Source: Erpobdella octoculata
Taxonomy: Eukaryota; Annelida; Clitellata; Hirudinida; Erpobdellidae
Assembly: GCA_963978895.1 (NCBI GenBank)
Contig: OZ022244.1
Coordinates: 23,108,031-23,172,030 of the forward strand
DNA length: 64,000 nucleotides
Direction: 5' to 3'
A model generated the notes under the pieces. It saw only the letters and a list, made by a program, of their open reading frames with translations. It searched no databases and was not told where the DNA came from. The translations under genes and the position numbers were made by a program. Shown here in pieces: positions 22,457 through 35,379 of the stretch. Each line of letters opens with the position of its first letter. The stretch's first letter is position 1.

Positions 22457-22730
22457 CTAGCAGGGGTACCCAATACACGGGCACCCGCGTCACTTCAAAA
22501 TCAAATTTGGCAAGTTTTCGGGCAGGGGGGGGGAGAAAAAAAGAAAGAAAGCAACAAAAAAAAGAGAAAGAGAAAACTGCGTTTCACTAGGAAAAGAAAA
22601 GCGAAACACAAATAAAAGAAAGAAACAAAACATAGTAAGAAAGGATAATATATAGAAAATTAGAGAGAGGGAAACAAAAAAAGGAGAGACATGCGTTTCA
22701 CTAGGGACAAAAATGAAAGCGAAGCGGAGA
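22457..22730 (-). mobile_element. Helitron-like 3' fragment
   Basis: Minus-oriented CTAG (22457-22460) preceded, on that strand, by a GGGTACCC palindrome and a GCGGGTGCCCGTG stretch, as at other Helitron 3' ends here. The interior is GAAA-rich. The 5' end was not found. Confidence 0.4.
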
Positions 22731-23083
22731 GAATCTCTAATAACATTATTAATTATTATTGTATGTAAGAAAATGCTTTGACATTATTAAAAACAAACTT
22801 TTGTTATTTTTAGTCATCTTGAAAATTAGTTTTTTTGTTTACGTTGTTTTACTTTTCATTTTATTTACTTTTTTGAATCTCGACTTTCAAAGTTAATAAA
22901 AAGTAGCTAAATTTAAATAATTAGACTAGGTTTGCTTTTGTCTTTTAGATGTTTTCCTGAATTAAAGTTTCTTATATTTAAAACCGCTGTCTTGTTCGCT
23001 TGATTGTTTGCGGGTTATCTTTCACTTTGCCAGTTTAGCCACTTTAGCCGCTAAACGCTAAAGCTAAGTGAAATATTCCTATT

Positions 23084-23135
23084 TTAACCTTAACCCTAAC
23101 CCTGATCTTAACTCTAACCTTAACCCTAACCCTAA
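23084..23135. repeat. interstitial telomere-like repeat
   Basis: Imperfect CCCTAA array (TTAACCCTAACCCTGATC, then CCTTAACCCTAACCCTAA), about eight units, with the minus strand reading TTAGGG. Interstitial, so probably a repair scar. Confidence 0.7.
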
Positions 23136-23739
23136 TTAGCTAATTATAGCCGAGAATGTATTAATCTAATCTAATCTTTCACACATCCGGCCCTTAGGCC
23201 CTTAAGCCTTAAAATTAAAGTGAAAGATTACCTGTTTTTTTTATAATAGTTTATAGTCCTTTACACCAAGTGTTTTAAGACTGAAATAGCTGTATGTAGG
23301 AAGCACCTAAGTGCTTCCTGTCGTGGATCAAAGTTTGGTCCTTTTAGCTGTCTCTCCGGCTTTATCCAGGCTTGGGACTGGCTCGCAATTAGCGAGGCAG
23401 AGTTAAAGATTACCTGTTTGCGCACCATGTGAAGTAACTAACTTCCGTTAATTCTTAATTATTTTAGATCTTAGATTAGATATTAGATTTAGATCTTGAG
23501 CATGGAGATTAACAGTTTTATTTTCCACATAATAAAGTTTTTTTTTAATTTTTTTACAAGTTGACTTTTTTTTAACTTCATTGACTTTTTTTATCAGGTG
23601 TTTTCATTGCACTCTGACCATCTTGAGTGGAAACATTGCAGTGATTTTTTATTAGTAATTAAATTAGAATGAAGTGAAAAAAAAGAAAATAGTTAAAGAA
23701 GTTTTATTTTTGTAATTGCTTGATCTTGGAAGTCAAAGA

Positions 23740-26196
23740 ATGCTTGACGAGGGTTCTGATTTTATTTTTATGAAAAGAAAAACTGTAACAGAGGAACTTG
23801 ATAGAATAGCTGCCTTCCTGACAAAATATGCTGATTTTGCCAATTTAAATAACAGTGACTTTATCATTGATCACAACTGGGACATTTTGCCAGCGGATTT
23901 TGCAGATGATTTGCTTCAGTTGGGTGATGCGATTAATGCACTGCCATCTGGGAAAATACATTTTAAAAATTTAAATACTGAAAAAATTCAGTCCACACAA
24001 AATTCAGCGACAATGTTTCAAAATCTGGAAGAATTTGTTGCCGACTGCTGTGCCCATTCTCTTCCTAATATGAAGTCGTTATCTTCTTTCGACCTCGTGC
24101 AAAACAGACTGGGAATTCAACTGAATGAAAAAAGCCAGCCTAGTATTAAGCAGTTCATGTCAATTAAAAAGCACTATGAAGTTCAGCTGCTTGGGAGTTT
24201 GTGTCAGGGTGTGTGTAGTGCCCAGGAAATCACTAAGGTAATATTTTTTACATTTTCGTTATTAATTGCTCAGGTGTCAAAGTGTGCAATTTTTGTACGT
24301 TCTGTCTGAATAACCAATGTTATAATCTCGAGCTATTCTTGGTGCAGACGGGCATTATACCTACAAATTGCTTTCACTATTAAGCCTCACTCAAAATCTT
24401 ACTTGTATTGTATTCTATTATTATTGATCATTTAAACATTCATTCTTTTAATTAAAACTGTGCAATTGTAGATTCAACTTTCAATTTTTTGAATAATTTT
24501 GTTTGAATGATTTATAAGATGGTTTTATTGAAGGTTGTTGATATTGGTTCAGGCCTAGGATATCTTGGTGGTTATTTGTCTCTGATGTGTGGTTATGAAG
24601 TTCTTGCTATTGATTCTGTGAAAGACCGATCAGATGCAGCGATCAAAAGAAACAAGTTGCTCAAGAAACAGTGGGTTGGCCTGGTAAGAAGACCAGTAAA
24701 TGGCATTCATTATTCAGTAATGTTTTTTTATATGTATACAAAAACTGAATCATATTCTATAAAGGTTAAGAAATCGTTATCTGAATTGAAAAATCTTCCA
24801 GACGAAGAGATATTGTATTATACAGAAAATTTCAAGAACTGTTCATTTACTCCAATGTGTTTGTACATCACAAGTGAAGCTCAAATAAACAATTTGTGCA
24901 AAGATCAGTTTGGTTGCGAGAAAGTAATGTTCACTGCACTTCATTCCTGTGGAGACCTTTCTTCCAACATCATCAGACTATTCATCCAATGCCCGTCTGC
25001 TTCAGCTCTCTGCATCGTGGGCTGCTGCTACAATCTCCTTTCTGAACAGTTTGAAAATCAAGATAATAATTCAACTTCAGGGTTTCCAATGAGTCGACAT
25101 CTGAAAGAGAAGAATTTCCGGCTTGGTGCAAACACTCGATCGCTTGCTTGTCAGTCCGCTTTTCGATCGGCTTCTTCTAACAAAGTAACTTTTTTCTTAT
25201 TATTGATATTAATCAATAGAAGTCATATATTTATCAAGTAATGCAACAAATTACAATTTTCTATTTTAATTTTCAATACATTTGAATTTTAGAATCCTTC
25301 GGATTCTCTCTTTTGGAGAGCTTTGCTGCAAGTCATTCTTATAGAACGCTTCGGCAGGCCGCTGAACAAGAACCAGTGGAAGATTGGTAGACTGGCCGTC
25401 AAATGTCGGAATTTTCACGATTACGTAGTGAAAGCTATCGAGAAACTGGGTCTTGAATATGAGGTTTTGATTCACTGATGTTGTTGTCTTATACCTACAA
25501 ATAACTATTTATTTCTACTTGATTCTTTTTTATTCATAGCTATTTTGTTTGCTTTTTTTACTGTTTAACCCTTTAACGGTCTGGTTGCGAAAACACAAAG
25601 CTTTCGTATTTTTTGTGGTAGTGACCATTAATGGTTGAACAAAAAAGAATAATTTTGTGTAAATTTGGCCTCATTGAGGAGAATAATGAACCGATGAGCA
25701 TTATGGATATCTAGAGTAAAGCAATAAATTAATTTAGCTTAATAATGTACCATTTTGACTTATTGGTATATTTCTATATTTGTAAAGTTTTCCTTAAGAA
25801 GTTCAGTAAGAATTTGCTAAACAATCTATAATCTATACTCTAAATAATAATAATAATAATAAACATTTCTTAGATTACAGAAGAAAATACATCGCATTAT
25901 TACGAAAAATATTTAGCATATCGTCAGAAGTGTTTGGCTTTCTATCAGCTGCGAGCTTGTTTAGGACACTGTATTGAGTCTCTCATACAATTAGATAGAC
26001 TTCTTTATATTATGGAAGAGGTTTGTTTAAGCTGAAATTTATCAATAAACATTTTTTTTATTCATCATTATATTTTAGAAACAATTTAATCTCATTTTGC
26101 ATTGCCTTGCAGACCAGCATAAGAGATGCCCATCTCCTTCAGTTATTCGATCCGGTTCAGTCACCAAGATGTTATGCAATCGTTGCAGTGAAATGA
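23740..26196 (+). CDS. METTL25: methyltransferase-like protein 25 (METTL25 family)
   Basis: Five exons: 23740-24237, 24534-25184, 25293-25463, 25874-26020, 26113-26196 (TGA), all phase 0, 516 residues. Possibly 489: 24684-24764 (GTAAGA...AAAG, 81 bp) could be a further in-frame intron. Seen: SIKKHYEVQLLGSL before the SAM-binding motif DIGSGLGYLGGYLSL (from residue 169), LAIDS, TALHSCGDLSSN, VGCCYNLLSEQFEN, GFPMSRHLKE, and the C-terminal LLQLFDPVQSPRCYAIVAVK, which is the family tail. METTL25 and its paralogue METTL25B are SAM-dependent methyltransferases with a methyltransf_32-type fold. The assignment to METTL25 rather than 25B rests on remembered motif similarity. ATG 23740 is the first in frame; ATG 23770 is an alternative. 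AATAAA is at 26275. It is head-to-head with TRMT11. Confidence 0.9.
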
Positions 26197-26284
26197 TACA
26201 AATGGTTTTCATGTTTGAGAAAATCATTGTGTTGTTTGTTTGTGTTTTATGTTGTACATTTTGTAAAAAATTGTAATAAACCAA

Positions 26285-27167
26285 GACTCATCTGTCAAGG
26301 AGTTTAAATAAATGGCATTAACAATTAGGAGATGCATTGTAGTGTAGATCTGTGTGAGTTTGTTGGCAGAAGAATGTACATGATGCATTTGAAAGGAAAA
26401 CAAACTGCCAGTAGATCACCAGCTGCAATGTTGCAACTTCATTTTAGCACTGGACTCTGATATGATAACCACATTTTTGTTGAGTGCTTGAAATGTGGAG
26501 CTGAAGTTGTTTTTCAAAAAAAATCTGTTTGAAAAACTACTTTTACTCTCATATGATCAGTTTTCATTATAATGACAGTTGCAAATTGGACATCGCTATA
26601 TAACAGATTGTTTGTTTTTTGAATCGATAAGCATGAGTTATAATTTTATCTGTGATTACATTTATAGTTCTGCAAATTAGTGGCATTAGACTCAAGTTGT
26701 TTATTTTACAAAATGGCATTAAAATCTTGACTGAATAATTCTCCTAAAGATTTTTTTTATTTATATTCAACTCTTCACAGAACAAAATGCTTAATCTGTC
26801 AAATTGTATGAGCATGAAAATTAAATAATATAAAACAATTAAATGCTAGGAAATTTTTAAACAATTGAGCATAAAATGTTTACTTGTCATCTACATTTGG
26901 TCGAATAAGAATTAAATTGAAACCTATTTGTTGCATCTAAACAGATGTAATATAAACAAATTGAGATTCAGTAACAGATCTATGCAGAATGCCCATTCAA
27001 GGCAGGAAATAAAAACAACAAAAACTCGGCTGCTTTTCAAAAGAGATGCTCGTGAGGATCTTCGGTTGAAAGATTATGAATCTGTTGTATATGAAAAAAA
27101 ATTAGTAATTAGTTGCTTGTTATTATATTATTTTCAAACCCACTTTATTATTTTTAAACCCATCTTA
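26285..27167. other. spacer between convergent METTL25 and PLEKHA genes
   Basis: AT-rich, no clear gene. The two genes point at each other here. The AATAAA for the PLEKHA gene (minus) is at about 27144-27149. Confidence 0.4.
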
Positions 27168-30100
27168 TTATTTTATAGCTACCTTATAATTAAGTAATTT
27201 ATTTTCTGTCAGATAATTTTTTAATTGATTTCTCGACGATTTGAACAAACCATAATATTTTTGCTTCGAAGTGATTTGTTGAGCAAGGCTGGTTCTCAAT
27301 TCAAGTACTTGTTGTCTTCTCGATTTCTCATCTTCAAGTCTTTTCTTCAGATCTCCCAAGTGTGATGTCAATTCTTCTTTATTGAACTCTGTCAGGCTTT
27401 TGATATAAATTAATGGAGATGTCAGCATTTAGTATTATTTAATAGCAGTAATTTAATTTATAAAAAAAAGTTTTCAAGTGCCACATTTGAGCTATTTCAC
27501 AGTATGATAATATTTGTGATAATAATAATAATAATAATAATAATAATGTGAAATCTAATCAAAATAATTTTAAAAACATTTTAACCATACAAAAGTAGCT
27601 GATATTACTGTCAGTGGCATTTGAACTTGTGAGAAATCAACTTTAATTCATAACAAAATTACATTATTTCTATTAAAAAACTGTTATTATGAAAATGCAG
27701 ATCTATTTCACTTAACTGATCGATTGAATAAAAATCTTCTAGACTTACAAAATAAAACGTGATGTAAAATTCAACTTTTCAGGTCAAGCACAAGACTTTT
27801 TTTAAATAAGGAAAATGCTGTCATATGATCAGGGTCGTGTCAACTACTGTCAACACATTTGGAGGTCTTTGTCTGATCATGTCAAACAGACGGGGGAAAG
27901 TGACAGCACATACAAGTTTTTCAACAAAAAGTTTTTAATAGATGGAAGGGACTTCAATATTGTTCAACAAAAGAAAAAAAACAAATTAAAAAAATGTTAA
28001 AGCTCGATCGCCTGTGCTCACACCTGAGGCTGCTTCGGATAATGAACTTTGATTGAAACACAAGTCAAACCTTTGAGCTGCAACAATTCTTTTCAACTTT
28101 TCTGATTTTTCTTTTCTTCTCATCACTTCTTCTGCCGACAATTTAGGCTCGTCTGAGTGATCGCTTTGCGGTTTTTTGTCGAAAAATGCCTGTTAATGTT
28201 TAGTAAAAATATTTCATCGTTAACATTTATTATTACTTTACTGTATTTGTTAGTGTCAGGGTTATTTATTTACGTTGTATGATTCTTCATCTTTCCAGTA
28301 TTCACTATCTTTAGCAGATTCTCCTTCTTTGGAGTTTTGACTTTTTTTATAAAAAGGTCTCGGTGTGAAAATTCCCGAAAGTCTTCTCGTGTTTGATCTG
28401 CTTCTGAAGCCTGTTTCTTCTTCTTCTGTCTTTTCATTCAAGTTCTGAAATGACATTAATCAGTGTGATAACTGGCTCGATGTTAACCTAATTGGGTCAT
28501 CTATATTTCTATATTAAACTCAAAACATAATCGGGTCATCTATATTAAACTTAAAACCAAATTGGGTCATCTATTGTAAACTCAAAACCTAATTGGGTCA
28601 TCCATATTAAACTCAAAAATCAGTTACATTTCAATGTTCACAAATGTATAACAAAACTTAATTTAAATTAAATCTAAAAAGCAAACAATTTTTTTATGAA
28701 AATCATTTAAGACACACCCAAATTAAAAAACAAAACTAACTAAGACATTCTCAATCTCAGTTAACACTAAAATTTAATTGTCGAACCTGTGAAGATTTTG
28801 AAGATCTTATAACACTTTCTCCAGTCACACCGTGCTCTTCTTCTGAGAATGATTTCGTTCGCTGTCTTCCTGAAATTAATTTCATGCAAACATTAGTAAT
28901 CTCATCTTTCACCATCAGCAATGATAAAATATAACTTGATCTCACTTGGTAATGTTCTGTTTGAGTCATTCTGTTGAAGAATTAAAAATAAACAATTTGA
29001 AAACTGCTCAATTTAATGACAAATATTTGAAAAAAAATATTATTTTTTTACAGTAAAATTCATACATTACCTGAAAGTTATAAGCTTTAGAACCATCAGA
29101 ACTTTTCAACGGTACAAGAGATTGTTTGTATTGCTGCGGTGGTCTCTGAATGTTGATGGATTTTTGAGGAAGTTCTTGCTGCCTATAAGGTGGGTCGTAG
29201 AGTTTGGTGCTGTTAGATGTGTTGCTGGTTGGTAATTCGTATCTCTTATCATTGTCGGGAATGTTGTACTGTTTTTTGTATACACTTATGTCGGCAGCTT
29301 GATTGTACGAGTTGTTCTTAGTTGGTATACTGTGTAATTTAATGCTTGCAGGCTGATTATATAAGTTGCTGCTAGGATGTTGATTATATGAGTTGTTGCT
29401 AGCAGGTTGATTGTAGAAGTTGTTGCTAGCAGGTTGATTGTATAATCTGTTACTAGGATTTTGATTGTATGACTTGTTGCTAGCAGGCTGATTGTATGAG
29501 TTGTCGTTAGGACGTTGATAATATGTATTGTTGCTGGCAGGAACATTATGAGAAGGTTTTTCAGCAGGTGTGTTAAACTTGTTGTTGATTGATTGATTGT
29601 AAGATTTGTTGTTACTTAAAAAGCTGAATGAATTGTTGCTAGAAGGTAAATCATGGGATTGATTGGCAGTAGGAAAACTGTATTTATTGGTGCCAGGTAG
29701 ATGATGTGAATTTTCGTTTGGTTGGTTGAGCTGTCTGTAGGCGGACAGGTGTTCATCTGTTCTTTTATGTAGTTTTTGAATTTCTGAACTGAAATTATCT
29801 TTTCTCTGGTTCTTTGATGAATCATGATCAGTTACTGTTTTTAAATAGTAATCCTTCAATTGGTTGCTGGAATGAGAGGAAGATATTGATTGGTTTTGAT
29901 TCTTCGAATTGACGTAAAAGAAGTTTGTTTCTGGATCTCCTTTCTGTCTTGATTTCTCTTCAATGTTTAATGATTCTTTGTAACCATTCAGCAGGGAAGG
30001 GGTGATCAGATCACTCGGTTTTACGCCATAAGAAAACATGGCAATGTCCTTAGTCTGGAATGAGTCTAAATCTGTTTCGAAGAATGTAAGTTCAGTTGGA

Positions 30101-33100
30101 AATGTTGAAGGTCGGGTTTCAGGGCTGAAAAAGGTACTTGAGTCTGCAGAAGATGAAAGTACTTCATTACGAGCTGATTTTTTGTCTTCAACTTGTTGTA
30201 CATTGTGTCTAGTTCTCAGCATCTCCGGTTTGTCTTCAATGTTTGTAGAAGAAATTATTTCTTTTTTTGGACGCCACATTTGATCATCAGTTTGATCGAG
30301 GACAGAAGATGAACCTGATATTAAATTCTGAAATTGAAAATTACAACAATTACGCAACGAAACAGCGAATAAAAAATAACATCAAAATTAATTATTATTG
30401 AGAGAATATTCAGTTCCAAATTCTAACCAAATCATGCGATGACATATTCTGCTTCTCTATATTTTGGACATTTTTAGTTCGACTGTAAAGACATGCTTCA
30501 AGCTGGCTGATCATCTCGGAGTTCCGATCAATTTCAGATTCCAAGGTTCGTTGGCTAACAGTTTTATCCTGTGGACTGAAATATGTATAAGCTATAATAA
30601 TAAAATCACATCTGGTTATTTGCTTTACTTAATTATTTAAAAACTCACTTCAGAGATTTTGAAAAACTTTCGCTAATCAAATTGTAGAGAAATTCGTGTA
30701 GATCACCCTGGTTTCTTCTCAGTTGGATTAAAATTTTGACAACTTGATCATTCTGTGAGAGGTCATATTACATGATTTTTGCATATTAATAAGTAATATT
30801 AAGTTTCTCAAGACAAATAATTTCATAATGAGTTATTGTAACAAATTTAATATATGCAATGAATATAATTAATGCAATAAATATAATATAGACAATGAAT
30901 GTAATATATGCAGTTAATGTAATATATGCAATGAATATAATATATGCAATAAATAAAATAAATGCAATAAATATAATATATGCAGTGAATGTAATATATG
31001 CAATGAATATAATATATGCAAAAAATATGTAAATGTATGAGCACATGTACAATGAAATAAAATCAAAATTAATAAATAAGTATTAGATAAACATCAACTT
31101 ACAAGAGCTGGAGAATTTCGTCCCGATGAATTTACACTTTCTAAAAAAATTGCAGCATTTTGGAAGCAATTTGTACTTTTAGAAATGAGCTCCCTCAGAT
31201 TGTTCTGAAGAAAAAAACTCCACTTTATTCACAACTGAAATCAGAAATAAAATAGATTTAATAGAAAAAAACCTTGAAAACAGATTCTCGGGCTGCTAAA
31301 ATATTTGGTCTGCCATCACTGGAAGCCACAATTCGAAGATCATTTCTTTGATCATCATTTTTGATTCTAGTCGGTGCTGCATGATCAACATTTGGTGATG
31401 GATTGTTAGGATAATAATTATGATGTTTGAGACTGTTTATTGATAAAGTGGAAGAAACTGGCATGCCAAATCTGTCTTGTATAATTTCTTTTTCAAGGCT
31501 TTTCATATCTTCACTGCTTCTTAGTGATCTCTGACTTTTGTTGCTGCTAACATCTTCTATTTTTCTAATTTCTAAATCTTTTTCAAACGACAGGCTGGAG
31601 CTGGTTTTGCGATAATTTCTGTCCAGAATTTCTTCATTCGACACTGGAGTACGTGTTTGCTGAGCACGGGTATAAATGTTTCGATTGTCTGGAATAATTT
31701 TATTGTATGCAAATGAATTGGATTCATAGCTGTTTTGCTTTTCAAATAATTCCATGTCCTGCTCCAAATAAAGTCTACTTGATGAATCTACATTCTGGTT
31801 ACTTAAGTTACTAACAACCAGGTCGTTATTTGAGGCTCGGAGTGCTTCAAATTGTTTAAAATCAAGTTTTGGTTCGGTGATCATTAAATTCATATTTGAT
31901 TTGACATCATCTAATGGTGTAGTGGCCAGTATCTCTTTCTTGTACATATTTTGCTCTTCAGTCCATTCTTTCACTCTTTCAAAATTGGTATCATCGAGAA
32001 CTTCACCAGTCTCTGGCACATAGACGTCAGTGGTAACTTTTTCACCAAGTTCTTTACCAGAAATTCTACTTTGAAAATAAAGAGCTTTGGAATTATCATG
32101 ACCACTTGATTTGTGTGTCGGACTTTTGATGTAATTTTTCTGCAGCAAAGATTTTTCTTGAGATTTATTTGGAGACGAGTTTATTCTGTGAATTTCATTT
32201 TTTGAACTATCGTAACTCCGACGAGACAGTCTCTCTTTTTCATCGATGCGTTTACTTTCACTTTCCATTGATGATTTCATTTTGAGGACTTGGTGCTGCG
32301 ATTGTGGGATGTCATCTGAAAACTTGTTGTTGTTGTTGTTATATTTCTGTGTGAAATCAAACTCATTAACTGTTGATGTTGCTTGCTTGGGTGGATCTGT
32401 AGATGGGAGAACATCTTGAAGATATTGCTGATCTCTTAATTGGTCGATGACAGACATTTTTGGATTTTCTTGAGCACTGGTATGGAAAAACTCAATTTTA
32501 ATTTTCAATTGTTAAGTGTTCTTAATTACCTATTATTGAATACTTGAAGAAAAAATAAATTAAAAAAAGAAATGACAAACAATTGATTACTCATGAAAAA
32601 TAAATTACTTCTAGCAATCCTACAAAGGATACCAAGCAAATTATATAAAAATAATCATTAAAGGATACTGTATTTATACAAATTAACCAAAATATCAAAG
32701 TATTAGGTATAAAAAAGTAAAAAAAGTTTTAAATAAACATAAATTAATAAATAAGAACTAACCTGTCGATTGCCAAAGAAGCCAAATCCATGACTTCCAT
32801 CCACTCTTCAGCTTCTTCAACTGAATCTCCTGCAAAATGGATGGTCTTCATGTTCTCATGCTCTGCCTAATTTTTGGAAAATTAAATATTAGGCAATGTT
32901 TATAACACCTGTAGAATTTTTAAAAGATTTCATACATGTTTGTGGTAATTAAATATGTAATTCATTTAGTGTTTAATAAATAATGTTTATAAAAGATTTA
33001 ATATTATTTGAGAATATGTAATAGTTAATATATAATAGATATAAAAATATATAAAAAATTAAAAATTACTCAGTAGAAATTATCAAAAATTTTCTGATTA

Positions 33101-34986
33101 CTAAAAAGCTGACTTACTTTAAAAATATACTTTTTATTAGCAGAATCTTTTGAACAAGGCAAAATTTGATAACTTGGAAGCAAAACCGAACTCAACAGCT
33201 CCCCTTCTTCTGGACCTGACATTAAATAGCTCTTAATTAATAACTAACAAATTATTATTTTATTCGATAATGTATATATATATATATATATAACTGTATT
33301 TAATATATGAATTTATTCTGCAATCCCACGTGACTGATATATACAAACCTTTGTATATAAAAAGGCACAATTGAGAAAGAACACACCACCTCTTCTTCCA
33401 TGTTTTCAATGGACCGGGACCACCTTCCTAAGTATAGAAAAGTTAATATTTTGTTTATTAGCATTTAATCTATTATTATTATAAATCTATTATTATTATA
33501 AATCTATTATTATTATTATAAATCTATTATTATTATAAATCTATACATTTTGAAACATTTTATCAAGTTGTATTTTTTCATATTTTTTTTCATTTTTAGA
33601 CATACCTGTCTGTACAGCCACCCTCTTTTAGTAACTTCTGAAGTTTTGTCTCTTTTTACATCTGGTGCTCTGAAGAAATTTGTATGATATCCTTATGATA
33701 ACAAATTGTTTTTTATAAATTAAATATGTAAATTAATATATACTTTTGTTTCAAACTTTTTCTTCTTGAGTTCTGTGACAGAAAAATAGAAAATGTATTT
33801 TATGAAATGATATTTTTTCTTATAAAAATTATTAAAAACATGCTTACAGATCTTTTAAATGGAGATGCTGACCGCTTTAAGTCCCTGCAATGGAATTTTT
33901 AACAAATTTAATCTTAATGAAGTCATTAGCACGGTGGTATTGTTATTGCAGTATTGCTGTATGGTTACTACCAAAACTACTTGTGCTATATAATAAAGGT
34001 TATGGTATAAAAATGAAGTCATACTAAACAGATAAGGTTATGCAAAATAAATGAGGTTATGCTATATAATTGAGGTGTGGCTATATAATTATGGTTATGC
34101 TATATAATTGAGGTTATGCTTTATAATTGAGGTTATGCTATATAATTGAGGTTATGCTGTATAATTAAGGTTATGCTATATAATTGAGGTTATGCTATAT
34201 AATTATGGTTATGCTATATAATTGAGATAATGCTATACAATTGAGGTTATGCTATATAATTGAGGTTATGCTCTATATTTGAGGTTATGCTATATAATTG
34301 AGGTTATGCTATATAATTAAGGTTATGCTATATAAATGAGACTATCTCTGTTATTGAAACATGGCAGCTTACTGTTTAGATGATGATGAAGATGGCTTTT
34401 CAGGTGGTAGAGTCCAGGAAGTAGAACAAGTATTGTGACTAGAAGAAATAAAAAATATAAGCTTGTCAAAATTTCATCAGATGGCCTTAATAATTTCTTT
34501 AATAACACTAACTCTATTAAGTATGGGACTCTATCTTGAGTTAGATCAATTTCCCAGCCATCTGGCAATTCTACAAAAAAAATGCATTTATCTAATATAC
34601 AAATATGTATTCTCGAGCTTTTTATGCTGTATGTCCTAAAATAATTTTTTACTTGGATCTTGAAAAAATCCTGTCTGAATTGGCTGCTTGGATTTCGGAT
34701 GAAGCCAGCTTGTTGTCTTGAATTCGTCACTTTGAAACAATGCATGTTAATGTTAACATGATTTAATCAATAATATATGACATATAATGCTGATATGCAT
34801 ACCATTCTATTATAGACTAACTATTACTAGACTTACTCCCCACTAAACTACTAAATACTAAACTAATTACTAAACCGAAGTTCCAAAAAATGCCAAAAAT
34901 GCTTACTTAATGAAAAAAACTCGGCCCTCATCTGTGGCTGCATAATTCCAATGAATAGGTAATTGTTCGTCCCACAAATACTCCAT
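27168..34986 (-). CDS. PLEKHA7: PLEKHA5/6/7-family adaptor with two WW domains and a PH domain
   Basis: Twenty exons, 1377 residues plus stop, every junction in phase: 34986-34907, 34729-34653, 34570-34513, 34438-34373, 33884-33848, 33772-33744, 33669-33606, 33427-33349, 33215-33118, 32866-32763, 32476-31273, 31204-31103, 30752-30649, 30575-30428, 30327-29071, 28970-28946, 28869-28787, 28444-28274, 28189-28071, 27396-27168. WW1: LPIHWNYAATDEGRVFFIND to SWLHP (about 9-42). WW2: LPDGWEIDLTQDRVPYLIDH to SWTLPPEKP (54-84). A basic linker (KRSASPFKRS, NSRRKSLKQ) precedes the PH domain (about 131-228: RGWLYRQ, KTWKKRWCVLS, ILLPSYQI-type strand, HFAGDS, AEEWM). Two giant exons encode low-complexity Ser/Asn-rich linkers, one with a YNQPASN repeat (about 995-1095). 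The last 75 residues are a charged coiled coil. The family works at cell junctions and on microtubules through phosphoinositide and proline-motif binding. Which vertebrate paralogue it matches is not decidable; the symbol marks the family. ATG 34986 places the start right before WW1, as in the family. Confidence 0.88.
27514..27546. repeat. (ATA)n microsatellite
   Basis: About eleven ATA units inside the last intron of the PLEKHA gene. A shorter one lies at 25848-25860. Confidence 0.9.
28489..28620. repeat. intronic tandem repeat, about 37-bp unit
   Basis: Four units with the core TAATTGGGTCATCTATATT and AAACTCAAAAC, in a PLEKHA intron. Confidence 0.8.
29290..29600 (-). repeat. coding repeat YNQPASN in PLEKHA
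   Basis: Tandem copies of about 13 codons (SYNQPASNK, LYNQPASNN, FYNQPASNN and variants) within the large 3' exon. The frame is kept; the units differ by substitutions, so the repeat is old enough to have diverged. Confidence 0.8.
30840..31025. repeat. 18-bp minisatellite (ATATGCAATGAATATA-type)
   Basis: About ten units in the intron between 31103 and 30752 of the PLEKHA gene. Readings across it (IHCIYYIHC) are artefacts. Confidence 0.85.
34000..34340. repeat. 19-bp minisatellite (GGTTATGCTATATAATTGA)
   Basis: About 17 units, many identical, filling most of the intron between 34373 and 33884. Confidence 0.9.
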
Positions 34987-35379
34987 GCAAACTTTTATAA
35001 ATGAATCCAAATTTGATTGATTAAAATGAAAGCCAGTGTTCAACTTATTAATTACATTAACCCGTGTACCTTTTGTTGTTCTACAACACACAGGTGTGCG
35101 ATTCGAATAGTATAAAAGTAAGAGTGGTATAAAATCTTTCACGATATGCTTACAACGATTCGTAAAAGTTTTTGATGATTTTTTTAAATTGATTTTATTT
35201 TCAAACAATTACAAAATATAAAATTCAGTCCGCTTACTAAAATAGAAATAAAGCATCTTCCCTAGTAGGCCAAAGTTTATAATCTTATAATCACACGCGA
35301 TTGAATGGATGAATGAATGGATGAAGAAGTCTATTGATTGATTGAAGATAAGTCCAATGATTGATGAGTGGTCCTGGGT

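Larger units (their letters stand above)
22027..23739. other. divergent spacer between TRMT11 and METTL25
   Basis: Presumed shared 5' region of two genes transcribed away from each other. It contains a Helitron-like border at 22457, a GAAAGA/AAACA-rich stretch, a telomere-like (CCCTAA) block at 23084-23135 and AT-rich DNA. No obvious TATA box can be assigned. Confidence 0.5.

Noticed and set aside
24507..24533. Start codon at 24507 for the second METTL25 exon
   Set aside because: It lies in the intron. The acceptor at 24533 joins the exon in frame with the exon ending at 24237.
29286..29825. Other minus-strand frames at 29286-29546 and 29616-29825
   Set aside because: Shadows of the large PLEKHA exon in a shifted frame.
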